From Methylovulum sp. (GTDB lineage Bacteria; Pseudomonadota; Gammaproteobacteria; Methylococcales; Methylomonadaceae): 7,756 bases of DNA. The notes under the pieces were generated by a model, which was not told the origin of the DNA, did no database searches, and saw only the letters and a program-made list of their open reading frames with translations. The first letter of the stretch is position 1. The number at the start of each line of letters is the position of its first letter. The stretch covers positions 1-7,756 of the forward strand of contig JACXTQ010000047.1 of the NCBI GenBank assembly GCA_016919605.1, read 5' to 3'. The position numbers were made by a program, and so were the translations under genes. Below are positions 1-6,624 of the stretch, piece after piece.

Positions 1-217
1 AATCCAACGCGACCGCGTTGAAGATGCGCGTACCCTGTTGAAAGAAGGCGATACTTTAGAAGCCAAATTCATCGGTGTAGACAAAAAGAGCAAATCTATT
101 TCTTTGTCCATTAAAGCTAAAGAGCAAGATGAAGAAACCCATACCATTAAAGACCACGCACAACCGGTTAGCAGTTCGCCGACTTTTGCTGACATCTTTA
201 AGCAAATAGAAAAATAA
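1..217 (+). CDS. rpsA: 30S ribosomal protein S1, C-terminal end (partial)
   Basis: This is the last 71 codons of an open frame that enters from the left edge (first full codon at base 2) and stops with TAA at 215-217. The fragment reads RVEDARTLLKEGDTLEAKF, then VDKKSKSISLSIKAKE. It matches the end of the last S1 RNA-binding repeat of ribosomal protein S1, where E. coli has a similar RVEDA...GDEVEAKFTGVDRK...ISLSVRAK stretch. It is followed by a variable acidic tail ending FADIFKQIEK. S1 binds mRNA on the 30S subunit and helps initiation on structured or weak-SD messages. The identification is strengthened by ihfB lying downstream in the same direction, a gene order known from E. coli. The start and most domains lie outside the window. 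Confidence 0.95.
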   Translation, partial: IQRDRVEDARTLLKEGDTLEAKFIGVDKKSKSISLSIKAKEQDEETHTIKDHAQPVSSSPTFADIFKQIEK

Positions 218-224
218 GCTTCGG

Positions 225-269
225 GCAGGGGGGCGCATCTTTACGATGCGCCTTCCGCCTGCGGTTTTT
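225..269 (+). terminator. Intrinsic terminator after rpsA
   Basis: The core stem is GGCGCATC (232-239) with GATGCGCC (245-252) around a five-base loop. It is extended across an internal loop by GCAGG (225-229) pairing with CCTGC (258-262). TTTTT follows at 265-269. It begins 8 bases after the rpsA stop codon, a typical rho-independent position. It implies that much of the rpsA transcript ends here and that ihfB needs its own promoter or read-through. Confidence 0.85.
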
Positions 270-323
270 CCCCGAATTTATAAAACGAAACTTCTCTCTT
301 TAGAGGAATTATTGATAGGTGGC

Positions 324-352
324 AGTGCTGCGCTTGCAGCGCTATCGTTTTT
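324..352 (+). terminator. Second terminator-like hairpin in the rpsA-ihfB spacer
   Basis: AGTGCTGC (324-331) pairs with GCAGCGCT (336-343), eight pairs including one G-T, around the four-base loop GCTT. After ATCG comes TTTTT (348-352). This has the form of an intrinsic terminator but lies about 100 bases beyond the rpsA terminator with no gene between. It could be a back-up terminator, the end of a short transcript, or an attenuator in the ihfB leader. The structure is visible; its function is inference. Confidence 0.5.
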
Positions 353-358
353 GGTAAA

Positions 359-402
359 CCTCGTCGCTGACGGGGAAGCTGCCCCACCTTTTTTATCGGT
401 GG
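359..402 (+). promoter_or_regulatory. Mutually exclusive hairpins in the ihfB leader
   Basis: Three stems compete. H1 is CCTCGTC (359-365) with GACGGGG (369-375), seven pairs including one T-G, but its three-base loop is tight. H2 is GGGG (372-375) with CCCC (382-385), followed three bases later by TTTTTT (389-394). H3 is CCACC (384-388) with GGTGG (398-402), whose loop contains the T run. H2 shares bases with both H1 and H3, so forming H2 excludes the other two. That resembles a terminator/antiterminator arrangement upstream of ihfB. I do not recognise it as a known riboswitch or protein-binding leader. No covariation evidence is available here, so the regulatory role is inference. Confidence 0.35.
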
Positions 403-441
403 CGTTTCGCCCATCGGATGTACGGGTGTGGATTTAAACAT

Positions 442-445
442 AGGA
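442..445 (+). promoter_or_regulatory. Ribosome binding site of ihfB
   Basis: AGGA stands six bases before the GTG at 452. It supports that non-ATG start, and the protein reading from there (MTKSELIEAL) matches the IHF beta N-terminus exactly where it should begin. Confidence 0.7.
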
Positions 446-451
446 TAGAAT

Positions 452-757
452 GTGACAAAATCCGAATTAATTGAAGCCTTAGCTAAACAACAGCCAAATC
501 TTGCCATGAAGGATGTCGAGCTGGCAGTGAAATGTATCATTGAAAAAATGAATGAGGCATTATCTACTGGCGAAAGAATCGAAATCAGGGGTTTTGGCAG
601 CTTTTCCCTGCACATGCGTCCGCCGCGTGTCGGACGCAACCCGAAAACGGGTGAATCGGTAACGCTATCAAAAAAATATGTGCCACATTTTAAACCGGGC
701 AAGGAACTCCGCGACCGCGTGGATGCTTCCCGCGAAAAATGCAGCATCATTGACTAA
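452..757 (+). CDS. ihfB: Integration host factor subunit beta
   Basis: IHF beta pairs with IHF alpha to form a nucleoid protein that binds specific sites and bends DNA sharply, acting in recombination, replication and sigma-54 promoters. The 101-residue product has the N-terminal helices (TKSELIEALAKQQPN), the GERIEIRGFGSFSLH core (about 40-54) and the beta-arm with GRNPKTG at 61-67. Pro64 is the residue that intercalates into the DNA minor groove. It also has the KYVPHFKPGKELRDR segment. MTKSEL, IEIRGFGSFSLH and FKPGKELRDR point to the beta subunit rather than alpha or HU. The gene starts with GTG. The C-terminal tail after RDR (VDASREKCSIID) is a few residues longer than in E. coli. Its location downstream of rpsA is the classical one. 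Confidence 0.95.
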   Translation: MTKSELIEALAKQQPNLAMKDVELAVKCIIEKMNEALSTGERIEIRGFGSFSLHMRPPRVGRNPKTGESVTLSKKYVPHFKPGKELRDRVDASREKCSIID

Positions 758-767
758 ATCCCCTTTA

Positions 768-812
768 TCAGCGCAGACCGGCGGGCAATCTCCTTGCCAG
801 CGGCTGCGTTGA
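768..812 (+). terminator. Compound stem-loop after ihfB, possible terminator
   Basis: TCAGCGCAG (768-776) pairs with CTGCGTTGA (804-812), nine pairs including one G-T. Nested inside is GGCAA (784-788) with TTGCC (794-798). Only TTT follows (813-815), so it is a poor intrinsic terminator. It lies 10 bases after the ihfB stop codon and may end the transcript, protect its 3' end, or be a dispersed extragenic repeat. A single copy is seen in this window. Confidence 0.4.
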
Positions 813-822
813 TTTCTACCCG

Positions 823-873
823 GCACTTAATGAGGCTTGGGCACCTTAGCTCTCCCCATAAGTGCGCCATTTT
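823..873 (+). repeat. Inverted repeat in the ihfB-feoA spacer
   Basis: GCACTTA (823-829) and TAAGTGC (859-865) form a perfect seven-base inverted repeat separated by 29 bases, followed by TTTT at 870-873. With the preceding compound stem, it makes the first 115 bases of the 270-base spacer strongly structured. The function is unknown. A terminator for ihfB is the simplest reading, but the long loop makes that uncertain. Confidence 0.4.
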
Positions 874-928
874 GTTAAGCCCCCTTCTTGCTTGTACCCC
901 TTCCCTGCGCGATTCCTAAATTGGCTTT

Positions 929-956
929 TTGACTGTATTGCCTTCTGTGATATATT
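929..956 (+). promoter_or_regulatory. Promoter of the feoABC operon
   Basis: The -35 element TTGACT (929-934) matches TTGACA at five of six bases. A 16-base spacer leads to TATATT (951-956), which matches TATAAT at five of six. A TG at 948-949, one base before the -10, makes it an extended -10. Transcription should begin around 962-965, inside the Fur box and about 65 bases before feoA. This is a strong sigma-70 promoter positioned for repression by Fur. Confidence 0.75.
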
Positions 957-960
957 AATC

Positions 961-979
961 ATTAATGAGAATGATTATT
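961..979 (+). promoter_or_regulatory. Fur box upstream of feoA
   Basis: These 19 bases match the classical Fur consensus (GATAATGATAATCATTATC) at 14 positions, and the inner 16 bases (963-978) at 14 of 16. The AT-rich hexamer pattern continues on both sides (951-986, including TTGATAATC), so a second overlapping Fur dimer could bind. The site covers the predicted transcription start. Fe(II)-loaded Fur should therefore block feoABC when iron is ample. Fur control of feo operons is well established in other bacteria; here it is inferred from the site. Confidence 0.8.
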
Positions 980-1027
980 GATAATCCCTCGTTCTTCCGA
1001 TGTTCACACTCAGTCTAGGATACGTTT

Positions 1028-1261
1028 ATGGCCCTTAGCTTAAAAAATCTGCATGTTGGTGATTTAGGGAAAATCGTCGGTTTTGAACAATCCGGCAAAG
1101 CCTACCGTAAGCGTCTGCTGGCTATGGGACTGACTCCGGGCACGGCCTTTAGTGTCACCCGCTTTGCGCCTATGGGCGATCCGGTGGAAATTAAATTGCG
1201 CGGTTTTTCCTTAACCTTGCGTAAAGACGAAGCGGCTATCTTATTGATAGAGAGATTGTAA
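1028..1261 (+). CDS. feoA: Ferrous iron transport protein FeoA
   Basis: FeoA is a small cytoplasmic SH3-like protein needed for full activity of the FeoB Fe(II) transporter. The 77-residue product has the usual FeoA length. It shows LHVGDLGKIVGF, the RLLAMGLTPGT turn (about residues 29-39) and the DPVEIKLRGFSLTLRKDEAAILLIE end that mark the family. The ATG at 1028 is preceded by AGGA (1017-1020) with seven bases between. The stop codon overlaps the feoB start as TAATG. It is the first gene of the operon, behind the Fur-boxed promoter. Confidence 0.95.
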   Translation: MALSLKNLHVGDLGKIVGFEQSGKAYRKRLLAMGLTPGTAFSVTRFAPMGDPVEIKLRGFSLTLRKDEAAILLIERL

Positions 1262-3585
1262 TGAAACCGGATTTTACGGTAGGGGTAGTCGGCAACCCCA
1301 ATTGTGGCAAAACCACATTGTTCAACGCTTTGACCGGTGCCAAGCAGCATGTCGGTAACTGGCCGGGTGTGACCGTCGAAAAAAAATCCGGTGAATACAG
1401 CCACGATGGCAAACTGATTGAATTGGTCGATTTGCCCGGCACGTATTCTTTGGAAGCCGCCGATGACCAAGTGTCCTTGGATGAAAAAGTCGCTAGGGAT
1501 TATGTCGCTTCACGAGAGGCGGATCTCATCATCAATATCATTGATGCCGCCAATATCGAACGCAACCTCTACTTGACCTCGCAACTGATAGAAATGCGTG
1601 TGCCGATGGTGTTGGTGTTGAATATGATGGATGCCGTCAAACAGCGCGGCATCAAAATTGACATAGAAACATTGTCCGCCCAACTAGGCTGCCCGGTCAT
1701 CCCTATCACCGCCTCGGCCAAGCACGGTATTGGCAACTTAAAGGCCGCCATCAATAAAGCTGCACAAAGCCAACCCATCCCCCGTATTGCCATCACCTAT
1801 TGCCCTGCTCTGGAACAAGCCGTCAGTGAATTGTCCCCCGCCATGCAGAACATCGCCGACCATTATCCTTGCGATGTACGCTGGCTGGTGTTGCGCCTAC
1901 TGGAAGACGACACCCTTGCCAAACAAATTGGCGGCGCGGCTATTTTGCCGCAAGTGGCAGCACTGCAACAGCGTATCGAAATAGCCACTGATGATGAAAT
2001 TGATATCCTCGCCGCCGATGCCCGCTATGGTTTCGTCAACCAACTGACCCAACACTCGGTTTGCAAACTCAATGAAGTCAGTCGCCATACCACGGAAATG
2101 ATCGATCGTGTAGTACTGAATCGTTTCTTGGGCATTCCGATATTTTTGTTGGTGATGTACACCATGTTTATGTTCACGATCAATATCGGCAGTGCTTTCA
2201 TTGATTTTTTCGACCAATCAGTCGGTGCCTTGCTAGTCGATGGCCTAGGATTGGCACTAAAAAATTGGGGCGAAGCTGACTGGCTCAATGTCATCCTTAC
2301 CCAAGGCATCGGCAGCGGCATCCAAGTGGTCGCTACCTTTATCCCTATAATTGGCTTTTTGTTTTTATTCCTGTCCGCCTTGGAAGATTCCGGTTACATG
2401 GCTCGTGCGGCGTTTGTTATGGATAGGTTTATGCGCATGATGGGGCTGCCCGGTAAATCTTTCGTGCCGATGATTGTCGGCTTTGGTTGCAATGTTCCGG
2501 CAATTATGGCCACGCGCACCCTAGAAAACCAGCGCGATAGGATTTTGACCAATTTGATGAACCCATTCATGTCCTGCGGGGCGCGGTTACCTGTGTACGC
2601 ACTGTTTGCCGCCGCATTTTTTCCGGTCGGGGGGCAAAATCTGGTGTTTGGCCTGTATTTGCTTGGTATCGCGGTGGCGGTAATCACGGGGCTCATCATG
2701 CGCCACACCCTATTTAAAGGCAAAACCACGCCTTTTATCATGGAATTGCCCGCCTACCATCTGCCCACGCTCAGTGGTGTGTGCATCAGGACGTGGGACA
2801 GGCTAAAGTCGTTCCTGTTTAATGCCGGCAAGGTTATTGTCCCGATGGTATTAGTGCTAAATTTTCTCAATAGCCTAGGCACTGACGGCAGTTTTGGCCG
2901 CGAAAATAGCGACAAATCCGTGTTAAGCGCCATCGGCCGCAGCTTGACCCCCATCTTTAAAACTATGGGTATCAACGACAACAATTGGCAAGCCACGGTC
3001 GGTATTTTTACCGGCATCCTGGCAAAAGAAGCCGTGGTGGGAACCTTGGATGCACTGTACAGTCAATTGGGCGGTGACACAGCCCCGGCCGTAACGACCG
3101 ACTTTGACCTCAAAACCGCTTTGACGGATGCGCTGTTGACTATCCCGACAAACTTGCGCAAGGTGGCCGACAATGCCCTAGACCCATTAGGGCTTAATAT
3201 CGGCAACGTCAACGACTTGGCCGCCGCCGCCAGCGAGCAAGAAGTCAAAACCGCCACATTTGCCGCCATGCAGCATAGTTTTGACGGCAAAGCGGGGGCC
3301 TTCGCGTATTTATTATTCATTTTACTGTACGCCCCATGCGTAACGGCAACAGCGGCCATCTACCGCGAAACTAGCGCGGGCTGGACAGTGTTTGTCGTCT
3401 GCTGGACAACAGGCATCGCTTATATGACCGCCACCGTGTTTTATCAAGCCATGACTTACAGCCAACACCCTTATTATTCGTTTATTTGGATAAACGGCTT
3501 ATTGATGGCTTTCGCTTTGGTCTGGCTGGGCTTGTGGTTTACCGGCAAAAACACGGACAAAAACCATCATCAGGAGGCATTGTAA
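1261..3585 (+). CDS. feoB: Ferrous iron transport protein FeoB
   Basis: FeoB is the inner-membrane Fe(II) permease with an N-terminal GTP-binding domain. The 774 residues are the usual gammaproteobacterial length (E. coli has 773). G1 is GNPNCGKT at 11-18, a G2-region threonine lies in PGVTVE (35-40), G3 is DLPG at 57-60, G4 is NMMD at 121-124 and G5 is SAK at 152-154. A helical regulatory stretch follows, then a polytopic core from about residue 280. The core carries GFGCNVP at 407-413, CGARLPVY from Cys439, and APCVTATAAI around Cys693. These are conserved membrane cysteines of the gate regions. The roughly 90-residue soluble stretch between gate segments (about 600-690) also occurs in enterobacterial FeoB. 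The start overlaps the feoA stop by one base, and GAGAG at 1250-1254 is only a weak SD, so translation is probably coupled. The frame is intact. Confidence 0.97.
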   Translation: MKPDFTVGVVGNPNCGKTTLFNALTGAKQHVGNWPGVTVEKKSGEYSHDGKLIELVDLPGTYSLEAADDQVSLDEKVARDYVASREADLIINIIDAANIERNLYLTSQLIEMRVPMVLVLNMMDAVKQRGIKIDIETLSAQLGCPVIPITASAKHGIGNLKAAINKAAQSQPIPRIAITYCPALEQAVSELSPAMQNIADHYPCDVRWLVLRLLEDDTLAKQIGGAAILPQVAALQQRIEIATDDEIDILAADARYGFVNQLTQHSVCKLNEVSRHTTEMIDRVVLNRFLGIPIFLLVMYTMFMFTINIGSAFIDFFDQSVGALLVDGLGLALKNWGEADWLNVILTQGIGSGIQVVATFIPIIGFLFLFLSALEDSGYMARAAFVMDRFMRMMGLPGKSFVPMIVGFGCNVPAIMATRTLENQRDRILTNLMNPFMSCGARLPVYALFAAAFFPVGGQNLVFGLYLLGIAVAVITGLIMRHTLFKGKTTPFIMELPAYHLPTLSGVCIRTWDRLKSFLFNAGKVIVPMVLVLNFLNSLGTDGSFGRENSDKSVLSAIGRSLTPIFKTMGINDNNWQATVGIFTGILAKEAVVGTLDALYSQLGGDTAPAVTTDFDLKTALTDALLTIPTNLRKVADNALDPLGLNIGNVNDLAAAASEQEVKTATFAAMQHSFDGKAGAFAYLLFILLYAPCVTATAAIYRETSAGWTVFVVCWTTGIAYMTATVFYQAMTYSQHPYYSFIWINGLLMAFALVWLGLWFTGKNTDKNHHQEAL
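3572..3577 (+). promoter_or_regulatory. Ribosome binding site of feoC
   Basis: A consensus AGGAGG lies inside the last codons of feoB, seven bases before the ATG at 3585. It fixes the feoC start there rather than at the longer open frame that begins within feoB at 3486. Confidence 0.85.
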
Positions 3586-3809
3586 TGATCTTGGACTTAC
3601 GCGAATTTTTAAAACAACAGCATCGGGTTGCCTTACAGGATTTAGTAAACCATTTCGGTATTGACCCTGATGCCCTGCGCGGCATGTTAGGCAAATGGAT
3701 CAGCAAAGGCCATGTCCGCAAACTGTCGCTGGAAGCCAATTGCGGCGGCAGCTGTTGTAAATGTGACCCAGCCTTGACCGAACTTTATGAGTGGGTGGAT
3801 AAGGTTTGA
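3585..3809 (+). CDS. feoC: FeoC-like winged-helix protein with cysteine cluster
   Basis: FeoC is a small winged-helix protein found with FeoAB in gammaproteobacteria. It binds an Fe-S cluster in some species and interacts with FeoB, for example protecting it from proteolysis in Salmonella. The 74 residues begin MILDLREFLKQQHRVALQDL, continue with the helix-turn-helix (FGIDPDALRGMLGKWISKGHVRKL, about 24-47), and end with a cysteine cluster at 53, 57, 58 and 60 (C-x3-C-C-x-C). The E. coli protein has CLSGSCKSC at the same place, so the cluster is shifted and more compact here. The start overlaps the feoB stop (TAATG) and has a strong SD. Length, fold pattern and position make the family assignment solid. 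Whether it regulates FeoB or transcription is not visible. Confidence 0.9.
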   Translation: MILDLREFLKQQHRVALQDLVNHFGIDPDALRGMLGKWISKGHVRKLSLEANCGGSCCKCDPALTELYEWVDKV

Positions 3810-3888
3810 CAAGCCAAGCCCTGTTAATAGCAGTAAGACATGGCTTTCTAAACGCCCACAGCTTTCCTAAACTAAAATCGGCCAGCCA

Positions 3889-3894
3889 TATACT
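3889..3894 (+). promoter_or_regulatory. Candidate -10 element upstream of batD
   Basis: TATACT in the 168-base feoC-batD gap matches the sigma-70 -10 consensus at five of six bases. No good -35 hexamer lies at the usual distance (TTTCCT at 3863 is 20 bases away). If used, transcription would start near 3901 and leave a leader of about 77 bases before the ATG at 3978. No convincing terminator is visible after feoC, so read-through from feoABC is an alternative. Confidence 0.3.
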
Positions 3895-3977
3895 TGAATT
3901 ATTGGTTATTTAGCTTCATATCGTGTAGATTCTCCATCAAGCCCGATACTAAAACCCACCTGTTCAAGAATTGCCAG

Positions 3978-5699
3978 ATGAAAGCCCAAAAAATGCTATT
4001 GACCCCTCTATGCTCCCCCTTGCAATGCTTGCTTTGGCTGTTATTACTCACCCTGGCTCCGTATAGCTGGGCGGCACATATCCAAGTGACGGTAGATCGC
4101 AACCCCGTCAATCTTAATGATTCGTTCCAGATCGTTTTCACCGCTACTGAAGACCCTGACGATGAGCCTGATTTTAGCCCCTTGGAGCAGGATTTTTCGA
4201 TACTCCATCAAAGCCACGGCAGCAGTTCCTCTTGGGTGAACGGCCAATCCAGCAAAACCATACAATGGACAGTCAATGCCATGGCAAAAATGGCGGGCAA
4301 TCTGGAGATTCCGACCATCCATTTTGGCAATGATTCCAGCTCACCTTTGCCTATAGAAGTTATTAAAGGCAATCCACAAACCGATGCCAATAACAACGAG
4401 GAACTGTTTGTAAAAGCCGAAGCCAGCCCCACCCAAACCTATATCCAAGCCCAGGTCGTTTACACCTTGCGCGTTTACACCCGTGTCGAGATTGCCAGGG
4501 CGCAATTGTCTGAACCGGAATTGGCGGACGCGCTCATTGAAAAACTCGGTGAAGATGCCAATTACAACACGGAAATCAATGGTGTCGCGTATTCGGTGAC
4601 GGAACGTAAGTACGCCATTTTTCCGCAAAAAAGTGGAGTTTTGTCAATCAAACCATTGGTGCTGACCGCCGAAGTGCTAACGGCAGGGCCTTCAAGGTAC
4701 AACAATTTTTTCAGTGCCCCTATTGCCAAAACCCGCCGGGTCGAATCATCAGCAATCACCTTAGACGTTAAGGCCGCAAAGACCACCGGACAACATTGGC
4801 TACCTGCCGAGCAATTAGAGTTAAAACAGGTGTGGTCGGGTGATACCGCACAAATGAAAGTCGGCGAACCTTTGACCCGCACCCTGACACTGGTTGCCAA
4901 AGGCACGACAGTCGGGCAATTGCCGGAATTGAACGCCACCCAAGCCGTTGAAGATTTAAAAGCCTATCCAGACCAACCCGTACTGAAAGAGCAGAAAAAC
5001 GCCGAGGGCGTAGTATCCCTACGGGAAGAAAAAATCGCCTTGATGCCTTCAAAATCAGGTAGCTATGCCTTACCCGCTATCAGCTTACCGTGGTTCAATA
5101 CAAAAACCCAGCAAATGGAAGTCGCCACTCTACCCGAAACCATATTAACCGTACAGGCTGGCACCGAACCAACACCCGCCGCCGTACCTACCCCCAGCAC
5201 AACAATCAAGCCAGAAGCCCCTTCCGCCCCTGTACTGGCATCAGTGCCCGCACCGCAAGCAACCGCTAATAATTATTGGCCGTGGCTGGTTTCTGGCCTG
5301 TTGGCTGTGGGCTGGCTGACCACCTGGATTTATTTTTTATGGAGTGGGCGTAAGAAAGAACCCGTAGTGGATGAAGCGCAAATGGCTAGGCAACTGAAAC
5401 TGCGCGACATTGTCAGCCAGCTTAAAAAAGCCTGTGCAAACAACAACGCCATAGCCGCGAAAAACGCCCTATTGGATTGGGGGCGGCTACAGTTTAACGA
5501 AACCAACTTAGGAGCAATCGCCAAACAATGCGAAGCCCGTTTGCGTGATGAAATCGTATTGCTTAATCAAGTGCTATACAGTAAAAATGCGCCAGAATGG
5601 CAGGGTAAACGCCTGTTCCAAACCTTTACCGAAAATCAGGCGCGTACTAAATTGGCGACACAAGAAAACAACCCATTGCCGCCCTTGCATCGCTTATAA
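3978..5699 (+). CDS. batD: BatD-like protein (aerotolerance-associated), exported and membrane-anchored
   Basis: The start chosen gives 573 residues. They begin with a signal peptide (basic start, hydrophobic LLWLLLLTLAP at about 18-28, cleavage likely after Ala32 or 33). The mature start HIQVTVDRNPVNLNDSFQIV is the typical first beta-sandwich of BatD. A long beta-rich periplasmic region follows, then a Pro/Ala/Thr-rich linker (about 395-430) and one membrane helix (about 434-455, WPWLVSGLLAVGWLTTWIYF). A basic stop (GRKKE) and an alpha-helical cytoplasmic tail of about 115 residues complete it. BatD proteins usually accompany MoxR ATPases and VWA-domain BatA/BatB proteins in envelope stress or oxygen tolerance operons. 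None of those is here: the neighbours are feoC and gloB. A TTG at 3894 would extend the frame by 28 residues, but it overlaps the candidate -10 and spoils the signal peptide. Neither start has a good SD. The family call is fairly sure; the function is inferred. Confidence 0.8.
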   Translation: MKAQKMLLTPLCSPLQCLLWLLLLTLAPYSWAAHIQVTVDRNPVNLNDSFQIVFTATEDPDDEPDFSPLEQDFSILHQSHGSSSSWVNGQSSKTIQWTVNAMAKMAGNLEIPTIHFGNDSSSPLPIEVIKGNPQTDANNNEELFVKAEASPTQTYIQAQVVYTLRVYTRVEIARAQLSEPELADALIEKLGEDANYNTEINGVAYSVTERKYAIFPQKSGVLSIKPLVLTAEVLTAGPSRYNNFFSAPIAKTRRVESSAITLDVKAAKTTGQHWLPAEQLELKQVWSGDTAQMKVGEPLTRTLTLVAKGTTVGQLPELNATQAVEDLKAYPDQPVLKEQKNAEGVVSLREEKIALMPSKSGSYALPAISLPWFNTKTQQMEVATLPETILTVQAGTEPTPAAVPTPSTTIKPEAPSAPVLASVPAPQATANNYWPWLVSGLLAVGWLTTWIYFLWSGRKKEPVVDEAQMARQLKLRDIVSQLKKACANNNAIAAKNALLDWGRLQFNETNLGAIAKQCEARLRDEIVLLNQVLYSKNAPEWQGKRLFQTFTENQARTKLATQENNPLPPLHRL

Positions 5700-5859
5700 G
5701 CGGCTAAGTTTAAAACCCTAGACCCAAAAAAAATGAAAAATACCATGACTACGTCCAGCTTTCTTGCCCGCTTAAACAAGGCAGGCCATATTTCCCGCCC
5801 CTGCGTGAATTGGCGCTAAACTATGGAGTTCTCCGATAGCCCTACCCCTCTATACAGCT

Positions 5860-6624
5860 ATGTTAACCATTCTGCAACTGCCTGTCCTAAACGACAATTA
5901 CATCTATTTGCTCCACGATCCTTTGTCAGGCGAAACAGCAGCGGTTGACCCTGCATTGGCACAGCCAGTCTTGGACGAACTGGCGCGGCGAAACTGGCAG
6001 TTAACCTATATCTTCAATACCCACCATCATGGCGACCATGTCGGCGGCAATTTAGAATTGAAAGCCCGAACCGGCTGCCAAATTATCGGAGCCGAGGCGG
6101 ATAAACACCGCATCCCTGGTATTGACCGCTGTGTCAACGACCAAGATACAGTCCAATTAGGACAACAAACTGCGCAAGTCATCGCCACACCTGGGCATAC
6201 TAGTGGCCATATCGTCTATTATTTTGCCGCCGCTAACGCGCTGTTTTGCGGTGACACTCTATTCGTCATGGGCTGCGGGCGTTTGTTTGACGGCACTATC
6301 GGCCAGCTCTGGCAATCGTTGCAAACCCTACAAACCCTACCCGCCACCACACGGATCTATTGCGCCCATGAATACACCCAAAACAATGGCCGCTTCGCTT
6401 TAACCTTAGAGCCGGATAACGTGGCCTTACAGGAAAAAATGGCGGACGTGGCGACGCTACGCGCCAGACAGCAAGCGACAGTACCATCGACCTTGGCGCA
6501 AGAATTAGCGACCAACCCTTTTTTACGCACGGACAGCAAAGCCCTGCAAACCGCCGTGGGTTTGCAGGGCGGCGATTCCTTAGTGGTGTTTACCCGCTTA
6601 CGGGCATTAAAAGATGTATTTTAA
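5860..6624 (+). CDS. gloB: Hydroxyacylglutathione hydrolase (glyoxalase II)
   Basis: This cytoplasmic metallo-beta-lactamase-fold enzyme hydrolyses S-D-lactoylglutathione to D-lactate and glutathione, the second step of methylglyoxal detoxification. The 254 residues are the normal length. The metal ligands are all present: THHHGDH at 54-60, His113 in TPGHTSGH, Asp132 in CGDTLF and His170 in CAHEYT. The glyoxalase II hallmarks NDNYIYLL (11-18) and NPFLR in the C-terminal substrate-binding domain are also there. LQTLQTL at about 154-160 comes from a tandem CAAACCCTA repeat and is probably incidental. The start fits the family (MLTILQLPVLNDNY), although no clear SD precedes the ATG; the GGAG at 5825 is too far away. 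The gene lies 160 bases after batD, and there is no functional link visible to its neighbours. Confidence 0.95.
   Translation: MLTILQLPVLNDNYIYLLHDPLSGETAAVDPALAQPVLDELARRNWQLTYIFNTHHHGDHVGGNLELKARTGCQIIGAEADKHRIPGIDRCVNDQDTVQLGQQTAQVIATPGHTSGHIVYYFAAANALFCGDTLFVMGCGRLFDGTIGQLWQSLQTLQTLPATTRIYCAHEYTQNNGRFALTLEPDNVALQEKMADVATLRARQQATVPSTLAQELATNPFLRTDSKALQTAVGLQGGDSLVVFTRLRALKDVF

Noticed and set aside
246..437. 63-codon plus-strand open frame in the rpsA-ihfB spacer
   Set aside because: Its ATG lies inside the rpsA terminator stem and has no ribosome binding site. The sequence is better explained by the hairpins, and the product resembles no family I know, although it has a hydrophobic stretch.
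241..750. 169-codon minus-strand open frame across ihfB and its leader
   Set aside because: It is antisense to ihfB, which is certain from its protein sequence. The translation has no recognisable domain and it runs into the rpsA terminator.
3486..3584. Longer FeoC start within feoB
   Set aside because: The extension would overlap feoB by about 100 bases. The AGGAGG and the family's usual N-terminus place the start at 3585.
3812..3851. Possible terminator after feoC (AAGCCA with TGGCTT)
   Set aside because: It has only six pairs around a loop of more than 20 bases and a short T stretch. It is too weak to call.
3894..3977. TTG start giving a 601-residue BatD
   Set aside because: The codon overlaps a good -10 hexamer and has no SD. 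The extra 28 residues put a polar segment ahead of an otherwise normal signal peptide.
5733..5819. Small 28-codon open frame (MKNTMTTSSFLARLNK...) between batD and gloB
   Set aside because: It has no SD, only an A-run before the ATG, and no recognisable similarity. A frame of this length can arise by chance in a 160-base spacer. It would be worth reconsidering only if conserved in relatives.
6316..6345. Tandem CAAACCCTA repeat inside gloB
   Set aside because: It has two copies only, in frame, encoding LQTLQTL within a normal-length enzyme. It is most likely a harmless local duplication.
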